A stretch of DNA of 12,815 nucleotides. It comes from DASUZB01 sp036377075 (GTDB lineage: Bacteria > Actinomycetota > CALGFH01). A program made the position numbers and the translations under genes. The stretch lies in NCBI GenBank assembly GCA_036377075.1, contig DASUZB010000336.1:1-12815 (forward strand), read 5' to 3'. Numbering within the stretch: position 1 is the stretch's first letter; every line of letters starts with the position of its first letter. Below, in pieces: positions 1 through 6,202 of the stretch. Under the pieces are notes generated by a model. The model saw only the letters and a list, made by a program, of their open reading frames with translations. It did no database searches and was not told the DNA's origin.

Positions 1-842
1 TCGGCCTCGGCGTGCTCGACGCCAGGCGCGCGTTCGAGACCGCGGTGGTCGAGCGCGGCGCCAGGCCGGTGCTCGAGCCCGAGGAGGAGAAGGACGAGGA
101 CGGCGTGCTGCGACGGGCGGCGATCGCGACCTACGGCGACACGGTCCACTCGCTGGTCGACCGCAGCGGCTACCACGGCCCGCACCGGCCCGGCTACGTG
201 GCCTGGGAGACGGTCGCCGACCCGCTGCCCGACGCCGGGCTGCGCCGCATCGACCACGTGGTCGGCAACGTCGAGCTGGGCAGGATGGACACCTGGGTCG
301 AGTTCTACGAGAGGGTGATGGGGTTCACCCAGCTGGTGCACTTCAGCGACGAGGCGATCTCGACCGAGTACTCGGCGCTGATGAGCAAGGTCGCCTGGGA
401 CGGCACCGGCCGCATCAAGTTCCCTATCAACGAGCCGGCCCAGGGCAAGCGCAAGAGCCAGATCGACGAGTACCTCGAGTTCTACCGTGGCCCCGGGGTG
501 CAGCACATCGCCATCGTCAGCGACGACATCATCGCCACGGTCAGGGCGCTGCGCGACCGCGGCATCGAGTTCATGCGCGTGCCCGACACCTACTACGACG
601 ACCTGGCCGACCGCTTCGCCGACCTGGAGCTGGACGTCGCGGCCCTCAAGGAGCTCGGCATCCTCGCCGACCGCGACGACGAGGGCTACCTGCTGCAGAT
701 CTTCACCAAGATGAACCAGGACCGGCCGACGGTGTTCTTCGAGATGATCGAGCGCCACGGCTCGCGCGGCTTCGGTGAGGGCAACTTCAAGGCGCTGTTC
801 ATGGCGCTGGAGCGCGAGCAGGCGGCCCGCGGGAACCTCTGA
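1..842 (+). CDS. hppD: 4-hydroxyphenylpyruvate dioxygenase, 5'-truncated by the window edge
   Basis: Converts 4-hydroxyphenylpyruvate to homogentisate (Fe(II)-dependent, cytoplasmic), the second step of tyrosine catabolism. The reading frame is open from base 3 with no stop, so the true start lies upstream and the GTG at 12 is internal. The visible 279 codons hold the C-terminal vicinal-oxygen-chelate half. The 2-His-1-Glu iron triad is visible: His in IDHVVGN (codon 255-257), His in GVQHIAIVSDD (504-506) and Glu in FFEMIERHG (741-743). Their spacings (83 and 79 residues) equal those I recall for the S. avermitilis enzyme (H187, H270, E349), so about 100 N-terminal residues are missing. The C-terminal NFKALF...REQAARGNL is typical of the family. 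It is translationally close to the next gene: its TGA overlaps that gene's GAGGAGG ribosome-binding site. Identity is very secure. Confidence 0.96.
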   Translation, partial: GLGVLDARRAFETAVVERGARPVLEPEEEKDEDGVLRRAAIATYGDTVHSLVDRSGYHGPHRPGYVAWETVADPLPDAGLRRIDHVVGNVELGRMDTWVEFYERVMGFTQLVHFSDEAISTEYSALMSKVAWDGTGRIKFPINEPAQGKRKSQIDEYLEFYRGPGVQHIAIVSDDIIATVRALRDRGIEFMRVPDTYYDDLADRFADLELDVAALKELGILADRDDEGYLLQIFTKMNQDRPTVFFEMIERHGSRGFGEGNFKALFMALEREQAARGNL

Positions 843-852
843 GGAGGCTGCC

Positions 853-2055
853 ATGACCTACTACCGCAGGGTTGGGGAGGTCCCACCCAAGCGCCACACC
901 CAGTTCCGGCAGCCCGACGGGAGCCTCTACGCCGAGGAGCTGATGGGCGAGGAGGGTTTCACCTCCGACGCCTCGCTGCTCTACCACCGGCACCTGCCGA
1001 CCGCGATCGTCGCGGCCGAGCCGGTCGAGGAGGAGCCCGACGCGAGCACGCCCAACCACCCGCTGCTGCCGCGGCACTTCCGCACCCACGGGCTGAAGAC
1101 CGGCGGCGACCCGGTCTCCGGGCGGCAGCTGCTGATGGCCAACGGCGACGTGCGCCTGTCGTACGTGGCCGCCGACGGCTCCAGCGGGCTGTACCGCAAC
1201 GCCATCGGCGACGAGTGCGTCTACGTCGAGTCCGGCCACGCCCGGGTGGAGACGGTGTTCGGGGCGCTCGACGTCGGCGAGGGCGACTACCTGGTGGTGC
1301 CCACCTCGACCACGCACCGCTGGCAGGTCGACGGCGGCGGCGAGCCGCTGCGGCTGCTGGTGATCGAGGCGTTCGGCCACATCCGGCCGCCGCGGCGCTA
1401 CCTCTCCGCCGTCGGGCAGTTCCTCGAGCACGCCCCCTACTGCGAGCGCGACCTGCACGGCCCGGACGAGCCGCTGCTGGTCTCCGAGCCGGGCGAGGCC
1501 GAGGTGCTGGTGCGCCACCGCGCCGGTCTGACCCGCTACGTCTACGACCACCACCCGTTCGACGTGGTCGGCTGGGACGGCTGCCTGTACCCGTACCGCT
1601 TCTCGATCCACGACTTCGAGCCGATCACCGGGCGCGTCCACCAGCCGCCGCCGGTGCACCAGACCTTCCAGGGGCCGAACTTCGTGGTCTGCAGCTTCGT
1701 GCCGCGGCTGTTCGACTACCACCCGCTGGCGATCCCGGTGCCCTACAACCACGCCAACGTCGACTCCGACGAGATGATCTTCTACACCGGCGGCGACTTC
1801 ATGAGCCGCGCCGGCTCCGGCATCGGGCAGGGGTCGATCTCGCTGCACCCCAGCGGCTTCACCCACGGCCCGCAGCCGGGCAGCGTCGAGGCCGCCCTCG
1901 GCAAGCCGGGCACCGAGGAGCTGGCGGTGATGGTCGACACCTTCCGCCCGCTGGCGCTCGGGCCGGCCGCCCGCGACGCCGAGGACCCCAACTACCCCTG
2001 GACCTGGGCACGGCGCCAGGGCACCGGGCAGGGTCCGGCTGACGGGGTCGGGTGA
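853..2055 (+). CDS. hmgA: homogentisate 1,2-dioxygenase
   Basis: Opens the ring of homogentisate to maleylacetoacetate, the step after HPPD; cytoplasmic, Fe(II)-dependent cupin-fold enzyme. It has 400 residues, close to the short bacterial/actinobacterial form. The ATG at 853 is chosen because GAGGAGG (841-847) sits 5 nt upstream; a longer frame back to 775 would overlap hppD. Probable iron ligands are His300 and Glu307 in YNHANVDSDEMIFY and His338 in SLHPSGFTHGPQPG; the His332-x5-His338 spacing matches the SLHxxxxxHGP signature of the family. The N-terminus MTYYRRVGEVPPKRHTQFR is also characteristic. It forms a two-gene unit with hppD (10-nt gap). The next gene is convergent only 10 nt past the stop, so any later pathway genes (isomerase, fumarylacetoacetase) are not downstream here. 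Confidence 0.95.
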   Translation: MTYYRRVGEVPPKRHTQFRQPDGSLYAEELMGEEGFTSDASLLYHRHLPTAIVAAEPVEEEPDASTPNHPLLPRHFRTHGLKTGGDPVSGRQLLMANGDVRLSYVAADGSSGLYRNAIGDECVYVESGHARVETVFGALDVGEGDYLVVPTSTTHRWQVDGGGEPLRLLVIEAFGHIRPPRRYLSAVGQFLEHAPYCERDLHGPDEPLLVSEPGEAEVLVRHRAGLTRYVYDHHPFDVVGWDGCLYPYRFSIHDFEPITGRVHQPPPVHQTFQGPNFVVCSFVPRLFDYHPLAIPVPYNHANVDSDEMIFYTGGDFMSRAGSGIGQGSISLHPSGFTHGPQPGSVEAALGKPGTEELAVMVDTFRPLALGPAARDAEDPNYPWTWARRQGTGQGPADGVG

Positions 2056-2065
2056 TCCGGGTCCG

Positions 2066-2536
2066 CTAGGCGCGGAGCTGCTGGGCGAGGTAGTTGGCCT
2101 CGCCGACGGCGTCGACGGCCGCGAGCTGGGTCTCCCAGTAGTCGCAGTGCCGCTCCTCCTCGGCCAGCATGCCCGCGAGGAACTCGCGCGTGCCCTGGTC
2201 GCCGACCTCGAGGCACAGGGCGATGCCGTCGTGCAGGTTGCGCACGGCGGTGCGCTCCAGCTCGAGGGCAAGGCGCATCTGCTCGACCGGCGTCTCGCCG
2301 ACCGCGACGTGGTCGAGCCGCTGCAGGTTGGGCAGGCCTTCGAGGAACAGGACGCGGTCGATCAGCTCCTCGACGTCGTGCATCTCCTCCAGGGAGATGG
2401 CGCGGTGCCGCTCGGCCAGCCGCTCGTAGCCCCAGTTGCTGCACATGCGGCCGTTGAGGAAGTACTGGTTGACGGCGGTCAGCTCGAAGGTGAGCACCTT
2501 GTTCAGCAGCTCGATGATGCGCTGGTCGGCCCGCAC
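2066..2536 (-). CDS. bfr: bacterioferritin
   Basis: Iron-storage 24-mer subunit that oxidises and mineralises iron in the cytoplasm. The frame is open further upstream, with ATG at 2542 and another start at 2635. GTG at 2536 fits best: GAAGGAG (2549-2543) leaves 6 nt to GTG but touches the ATG directly, and VRADQRIIELLNKVL then aligns residue for residue with the family start MxGDxxVIxxLNxxL. That gives 156 residues, the usual size. With this numbering Glu18, Tyr25, Glu51, Glu94, Glu127 and His130 of the ferroxidase centre and Met52 (haem ligand) are present. Position 54, normally His, is Asp, with a His at 53 (EEMHDVEEL). FLEGLPNLQRL is diagnostic. It is convergent with hmgA. The partner ferredoxin gene lies at 7792-8064. 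Confidence 0.94.
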   Translation of the reverse strand: MRADQRIIELLNKVLTFELTAVNQYFLNGRMCSNWGYERLAERHRAISLEEMHDVEELIDRVLFLEGLPNLQRLDHVAVGETPVEQMRLALELERTAVRNLHDGIALCLEVGDQGTREFLAGMLAEEERHCDYWETQLAAVDAVGEANYLAQQLRA

Positions 2537-2555
2537 CGCCATCTCCTTCGCCCGT

Positions 2556-2576
2556 GCCGGCGGCAGCCCCGCCGGC
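2556..2576 (-). promoter_or_regulatory. hairpin in the bfr leader, just upstream of its ribosome-binding site
   Basis: A perfect 8-bp inverted repeat (GCCGGCGG / CCGCCGGC) with a 5-nt loop ends 6 nt before the bfr Shine-Dalgarno. If transcription starts in the AT-rich island near 2670, this is part of a leader of roughly 130 nt. It could affect ribosome access. Perfect 8-bp GC stems also arise by chance in such GC-rich DNA, so function is unproven. Confidence 0.3.
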
Positions 2577-2640
2577 CAGCCGCGCAAGGCCGGTAGTCTG
2601 CCCCAGCCGGCCACCGCCCGCCACCGTGCGGGCATCCACG

Positions 2641-2700
2641 GATCGTTCCAGTTTGAAAAGATTCGCTCTTATATACCTTCTGAATGAGTTCCGACCTTCG
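2641..2700 (-). promoter_or_regulatory. bfr: AT-rich island, probable bfr promoter region
   Basis: This stretch is strikingly AT-rich against the rest of the window. On the minus strand it contains GGTATATAAGAG (about 2676-2665), which offers a TATATA or TATAAG -10 element. I see no convincing -35 hexamer at 17 nt. It lies in the divergent gap between bfr and the 32-aa gene, so it probably drives bfr leftward. No DtxR/IdeR-like box was found here, unlike upstream of the ferredoxin gene. Confidence 0.4.
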
Positions 2701-2717
2701 GGTTGTTCACCTATACT
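2689..2717 (+). promoter_or_regulatory. candidate promoter of the 32-aa gene
   Basis: TATACT at 2712-2717 is a good -10. TTCCGA at 2689-2694, with a 17-nt spacer, is a weak -35. The expected start near 2724 leaves a leader of about 40 nt before the ATG at 2765. Two direct copies of GTTCAC (2705-2710 and 2723-2728) flank the -10 and could be an activator or repressor site. Confidence 0.45.
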
Positions 2718-2729
2718 GAGACGTTCACG

Positions 2730-2759
2730 GGGTCACTCGTGCACGTTGGGAGGTGACCC
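2730..2759 (+). promoter_or_regulatory. inverted repeat enclosing the ribosome-binding site of the 32-aa gene
   Basis: GGGTCAC (2730-2736) and GTGACCC (2753-2759) are perfect 7-bp inverted repeats. The Shine-Dalgarno GGGAGG (2748-2753) lies in the loop and its last G is in the stem. In RNA this would be a leader hairpin that could modulate initiation at ATG 2765. As DNA it could instead be an operator just downstream of the candidate -10. Confidence 0.4.
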
Positions 2760-2764
2760 GGAAC

Positions 2765-2863
2765 ATGGGGCTCAAGGCTCGTCTTGCGAGGATCGCTGGC
2801 ATCCTCGGCGCGTTCGCCGCCCTCGCCGCCTCACTCGGCGCCAGCCTGAAGTGGAACGGCTAG
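2765..2863 (+). CDS. small hydrophobic protein, 32 aa, function unknown
   Basis: ATG at 2765 is preceded by GGGAGG with an 11-nt spacer and the frame ends at TAG 2861-2863. The product starts with a basic segment (MGLKARLARIAG), continues with an Ala/Leu/Gly-rich stretch (residues about 11-27) long enough for one short membrane helix or an amphipathic helix, and ends SLKWNG. I do not recognise a family. Support for a real gene comes from its isolation as a complete unit: a TATACT -10 and structured leader upstream, and a perfect 16-bp hairpin starting 15 nt after the stop. Its codons use more T/A-ending triplets (GCT, CGT, CTT, TCA) than its neighbours. Possible roles include a small membrane modulator or peptide; a non-coding RNA with a chance frame is the alternative. 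Confidence 0.55.
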   Translation: MGLKARLARIAGILGAFAALAASLGASLKWNG

Positions 2864-2878
2864 CCACCCGCTGACCCG

Positions 2879-2920
2879 TCACGGCATCGGCGCGACTCGA
2901 CACCCGCGCCGATGCCGTGA
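2879..2920 (+). terminator. strong hairpin terminator after the 32-aa gene
   Basis: A perfect 16-bp inverted repeat: TCACGGCATCGGCGCG (2879-2894) and its reverse complement (2905-2920), with a 10-nt loop. No U-tract follows, which is common for actinobacterial hairpin terminators. It begins 15 nt after the TAG of the small gene and insulates it from the histidine kinase. The symmetry means it could work in both directions. Confidence 0.7.
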
Positions 2921-2926
2921 TGTGCT

Positions 2927-2963
2927 ACCCGACCTGGGTGTCCGCCACCTCCCAAGGTCGGGT
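2927..2963 (+). promoter_or_regulatory. second inverted repeat immediately upstream of the histidine kinase start
   Basis: ACCCGACCT (2927-2935) pairs with AGGTCGGGT (2955-2963). The stem continues by three GGG/CCC pairs (2936-2938 with 2951-2953) past a one-base bulge (A2954), leaving a 12-nt loop. It ends 3 nt before the kinase ATG at 2967. It could be part of a tandem terminator, or a leader structure or operator affecting kinase expression. Confidence 0.4.
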
Positions 2964-2966
2964 GTC

Positions 2967-4487
2967 ATGGTTGCCGCCGCTCGCCCGGCACCGCTGCGGG
3001 TCTACGTCGCCGCCACCTCGGCGGCCGGTCTCTCGCTGGTCGTCCTGCTCGCCGTCCGCGGCGGCCTGCACGCCGCCGCCACCGCCCCCACCGCGTACTG
3101 GCTGCTTGTCGGGCTGCTGCTCGCCAGCGAGCTGCGGCCGATCACCGTCCCGAACCGCGACGGGTCGTACTCGTTCACGATCTCGACCACCTTCGCGGTG
3201 GCGCTGCTGCTCGGCTGGGGCCTCGGCGCGGCGGTGGTGGCGTACGCGCTCGCCTCGGTGGTCGGCGACCTGGTCCATGGCCGCCCGCCTCGGGCGGTGG
3301 CGTTCAACGCCGCCCAGTACACGCTGACGCTGGCCACCGCCGCGGCCGCGTACGACCTGATCGGCGGCACGGTGCCGTTCGGGGCCAGCAACCGCGACCT
3401 GCTGGCGTTCCTCGGCGCCGCGGTCGCCTTCCTGCTGGCCAACAACGCCCTGGTGCGCCTGGCCAGCGCGCTCAGCCGCGGCCCCGACCTGTTCGCCGGC
3501 CTCCGCCAGGACCTGCGCGACGACTTCCACACCCAAGCGCTGACCTCGACGATCATGTTCGCGGTCGCGCCGGTGACGCTGATGGTCGCCACCGTCCGCG
3601 TCGCCCTGCTGCTGCTGTTCGTGATCCCGCTGATCGGCCTGTACGTCCTCGCCCGCACCGCGGTGAACGCGCAGGCCGCCCGCCTGGCCGCGATCCGCGC
3701 CGCCGAGGCGGCCGAGGCCAACGAGGCCGAGCAGCGCCGGCTCGCCGCCGAGCGCCAGGTGCTCGCCGAGCAGAACGCGGAGGCGGCACGGCTGAAGTCG
3801 AACCTGCTCGCCATCATCTCGCACGAGTTCCGCACCCCGCTCACCGCCGCGCTCGGCGCGGTGACCACGCTGGTGCGCCAGCAGACCAGGCTGCCGGCGG
3901 GCAAGCACCACGAGCTGCTGGTGGCCACCGAGCAGGCCACCATGCGCCTCGACGACCTGGTGCGGCAGGCCCTGATCGCCGCCGAGTGCGAGGAGCGCAG
4001 CGCCGGGTCGACCCCGCCGCAGCCCATCGACCTGGTGGCCGAGGCGCGCGGGGTGGTCGACGAGTGGGACGGCCGGCACCCCGACCGCAAGATCACCCTG
4101 GTGGCCGACGCCGGCCTCCGCCTGCCGGTCGAGCTGACCCCGGAGGCGCTGCGGCGCGTCCTGGCCAACCTGATCGACAACGCCGTCAAGCACGCCCCCC
4201 AGAGCCCCAGCATCCTGGTCGAGGTGCGGCGCGGGGGCGGCGGCGCGCTGGTGGTGGTCGAGGACGGCGGCCCCGGCATCCCGCCCGGCGACCGCGACCG
4301 GGTGTTCGAGTGGTTCACCCAGCTCGACACGAGCGACACCCGCCCCGTCGGCGGCCTCGGCCTGGGCCTGTACGTCGCCCGCCAGACCGCCCGCACCTAC
4401 GGCGGCGACCTCGAGGCGACCGACCCGGTCCGCTCCGACCGCGGCGCCCGCTTCGAGCTCCGCCTGCCCACCGCGCCGGCGACCTGA
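2967..4487 (+). CDS. membrane sensor histidine kinase (orphan)
   Basis: Senses an unknown signal and autophosphorylates on histidine, then would phosphorylate a response regulator. The 506-residue form from ATG 2967 is preferred; a GTG at 2922 would overlap the hairpins. The first ~220 residues hold six to seven hydrophobic segments, with a polar motif SELRPITVPNRDGSYSFT after the second and FNAAQYTL near residue 115. There is no large extracellular domain. An Ala/Glu-rich coiled-coil linker (about 221-275) leads to the HisKA H-box ISHEFRTPL (His286). The ATPase domain follows: N-box LIDNAVKHAP (Asn405), G1 DGGPGIP (433-439) and G2 GGLGLGLY (462-469). No response regulator gene is adjacent, so the partner is elsewhere. 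The next gene, an envelope peptidase, starts 76 nt downstream and may be co-transcribed. Confidence 0.92.
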   Translation: MVAAARPAPLRVYVAATSAAGLSLVVLLAVRGGLHAAATAPTAYWLLVGLLLASELRPITVPNRDGSYSFTISTTFAVALLLGWGLGAAVVAYALASVVGDLVHGRPPRAVAFNAAQYTLTLATAAAAYDLIGGTVPFGASNRDLLAFLGAAVAFLLANNALVRLASALSRGPDLFAGLRQDLRDDFHTQALTSTIMFAVAPVTLMVATVRVALLLLFVIPLIGLYVLARTAVNAQAARLAAIRAAEAAEANEAEQRRLAAERQVLAEQNAEAARLKSNLLAIISHEFRTPLTAALGAVTTLVRQQTRLPAGKHHELLVATEQATMRLDDLVRQALIAAECEERSAGSTPPQPIDLVAEARGVVDEWDGRHPDRKITLVADAGLRLPVELTPEALRRVLANLIDNAVKHAPQSPSILVEVRRGGGGALVVVEDGGPGIPPGDRDRVFEWFTQLDTSDTRPVGGLGLGLYVARQTARTYGGDLEATDPVRSDRGARFELRLPTAPAT

Positions 4488-4563
4488 GGGTGTTCCGCGC
4501 TTCGTGCCGTGCCAGATGGTCCAATGGCGCGACCAGCCGTCGAGGTGCCGGAGGGGTGCCGGG

Positions 4564-5307
4564 GTGAGGCGCGTGGTGGCGCTGAGCGTGGCCGCCGGGC
4601 TGCTGGCCGCCGGCTGCGCCGGCAGGCACGCGCCGGCGTCGCGGAGCGCCGGGAGCGCCGGCCCCACGCCGCTCCCGGCGACCAGCTCGCCGGCCGTGGC
4701 ATCCACCGGGCCGCTTCCGGCACCCGCCCCGCCGCGCTTCCACGGCCGCGTCGCGGCGATCGACGCGGCCACGCGCGCGCGCATGCGCTACTCCTGGCGG
4801 CCTGGCTGCCCGGTCGGCTTGTCGGAGCTGCGGCTGCTCACCGTCGACCACTGGGGGTTCGACGGGCGCGTGCACCGTGGCGAGCTGGTGGTCCAGCGCC
4901 GCTACGCGCCGGCGGTGCTGCGCGTGCTCGCCAGGCTGTTCGCCGACCGCTTCCCGATCGCGCGGATGCGGCTGGTGGACGCCTACCGGGGCGACGACGA
5001 CCGCTCGGTGGCGGCGAACAACACCTCGGCGTTCAACTGCCGCCCGGTCGCGGGCACCCGCCACTGGTCGGAGCACGCCTACGGCCGGGCGATCGACCTC
5101 GACCCGGTGCAGAACCCCTACGTGACCGCGGGCGGGCGGGTGACGCCGCCCGCCGCCGGGCCTTTCGCGGACCGCGGCCGGCGGGCGCCCGGCATGGTCC
5201 ACGACGGCGACGCCACCGTGCGCGCGTTCGCCGCGATCGGCTGGGGCTGGGGTGGGCACTGGCGCGGCGCAAAGGACTACCAGCACTTCTCGGCCAGCGG
5301 CCGCTAG
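4564..5307 (+). CDS. M15/VanY-like D-alanyl-D-alanine carboxypeptidase lipoprotein
   Basis: Probable zinc peptidase that trims D-Ala or cleaves D-amino-acid bonds in peptidoglycan stems, anchored outside the membrane. GTG 4564 is chosen because GGAGGGG (4550-4556) lies 7 nt upstream and the product then begins with a clean lipoprotein signal: basic MRR, hydrophobic core, and lipobox LAAGC with Cys18 to be lipidated. Longer frames (from 4504) bury that signal. A Ser/Pro/Ala-rich tether (about 20-60) precedes the catalytic domain. Zinc-site motifs are SEHAYGRAIDLD (His171, Asp178) and the C-terminal QHFS (His241), matching the SxHxxGxAxD...H pattern of the M15 family. It has 247 residues. The exact substrate (D,D- or L,D-bond) cannot be told from sequence. 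Confidence 0.88.
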   Translation: MRRVVALSVAAGLLAAGCAGRHAPASRSAGSAGPTPLPATSSPAVASTGPLPAPAPPRFHGRVAAIDAATRARMRYSWRPGCPVGLSELRLLTVDHWGFDGRVHRGELVVQRRYAPAVLRVLARLFADRFPIARMRLVDAYRGDDDRSVAANNTSAFNCRPVAGTRHWSEHAYGRAIDLDPVQNPYVTAGGRVTPPAAGPFADRGRRAPGMVHDGDATVRAFAAIGWGWGGHWRGAKDYQHFSASGR

Positions 5308-5325
5308 GCGGCCACCAGGACCGCG

Positions 5326-5339
5326 AGGCGTTCGCGCCT
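5326..5339. terminator. weak candidate bidirectional terminator between convergent genes
   Basis: AGGCG-TTCG-CGCCT forms a 5-bp stem with a UUCG loop in the 67-nt gap between the peptidase stop and the ABC permease stop. It overlaps a second palindrome CGCCTAGGCG (5335-5344). Position favours a terminator; the stem is short and no U-tract follows. Confidence 0.3.
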
Positions 5340-5374
5340 AGGCGTGCTTCTCGGACGTATGAGGATCGTGCCGG

Positions 5375-6202
5375 TCATTCCGCCGCCGGCCGCGGGCCTC
5401 GGCGAGCTGGCGGGCGGTGCGCAGGGCGGCTCGGCTCCCAGCGGAACCACCCCAGGGACCCGACCAGGCCGGCTACGGCCCAGCCGGCGAGCACGAGCAG
5501 GTCGTGGCCGGGGAGGACCGGTGGGCCGGCCGGGTGCTGCAGGGCACGGGTGGCGGCGTCGATCATGGGCTGGGCCGGCAGCCAGCCGGCCAGGGTGGCC
5601 AGCCAGTGCGGCTGGCCGCTGAGGGAGCCGAAGACGCCCGAGACCAGGATCACCGGCAGGTAGGTCAGGGTCAGGATCGGTGAGGCGCTCTCGACGCTGG
5701 GGATGACCCCGGTGAGCGCGGTGGCGGTCGCGGCCCAGGCGAGGGCACCGAGCCCGACGGCCACCAGCAGCCCGACCGCCGCGGCGGCGTCCAGGTGCGT
5801 GCCGTAGTGGGCCACCCCGATGGCCACGGTGACCGCGGCGGCCGCGGCGGCGACCAGGACGGTGGCACCGATCCGGCCGGCGAAATAGCACCAGGGGGGC
5901 AGCGGGGTGGCGCGCCAGCGCTTGAGCACGCCGGCCTCGCGGGCTGCGACCAGGCCGATGCCGTGGGTGACCCAGGCGGTGATGGTGACACCGAGGGCGG
6001 CCAGGCCGGCCAGGTGGTCGGCAGGTACGGCGCCACCCTTGGGGCTGGAGAGCAGGAGCAGCAGGGCGGGGACGGCCACGCCGGCGCCCAGGGCCCGGGG
6101 GGTGCGCAGCAGCAGGCGCAGCTGGTAGCCGACCTGGGCAACCAGCAGCCGTCCGCCGTACGGCAGCCGGCGGGGGCCGCTGGCGGCGGTTGACTCAGCC
6201 AT
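5375..6202 (-). CDS. ABC-2 type transporter permease
   Basis: Membrane half of an ABC exporter; pairs with the ATPase encoded immediately upstream. It has 275 residues with six hydrophobic segments (roughly 37-53, 62-85, 105-130, 138-165, 172-195, 232-252) and the cytoplasmic motif REAGVLKRWRATPLPP between the second and third, characteristic of ABC-2 permeases related to DrrB. The ATG at 6202 overlaps the ATPase gene by 8 nt and has AAGGAG 10 nt upstream, so translation is coupled. Substrate is unknown; linkage to a MarR regulator suggests drug or toxic-compound export. Confidence 0.9.
   Translation of the reverse strand: MAESTAASGPRRLPYGGRLLVAQVGYQLRLLLRTPRALGAGVAVPALLLLLSSPKGGAVPADHLAGLAALGVTITAWVTHGIGLVAAREAGVLKRWRATPLPPWCYFAGRIGATVLVAAAAAAVTVAIGVAHYGTHLDAAAAVGLLVAVGLGALAWAATATALTGVIPSVESASPILTLTYLPVILVSGVFGSLSGQPHWLATLAGWLPAQPMIDAATRALQHPAGPPVLPGHDLLVLAGWAVAGLVGSLGWFRWEPSRPAHRPPARRGPRPAAE

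Noticed and set aside
799..2271. A 490-codon minus-strand frame across hmgA and the end of bfr
   Set aside because: Overlaps two secure genes and is compositionally a shadow.
2554..2874. A 106-codon plus-strand frame overlapping the 32-aa gene
   Set aside because: Arg/Pro/Ser-rich, crosses the AT-rich promoter island, lacks a ribosome-binding site and is out of frame with the better-supported small gene.
4517..4535. A TGGTC/GACCA repeat in the 76-nt gap before the peptidase, considered as a tRNA fragment or terminator
   Set aside because: Only a 5-bp stem, no cloverleaf arms or TPsiC-like sequence.
2925..4784. A 619-codon minus-strand frame
   Set aside because: Antisense to the histidine kinase, which has all expected catalytic boxes; the antisense product is Gly/Ala/Arg/Gln-rich without motifs.
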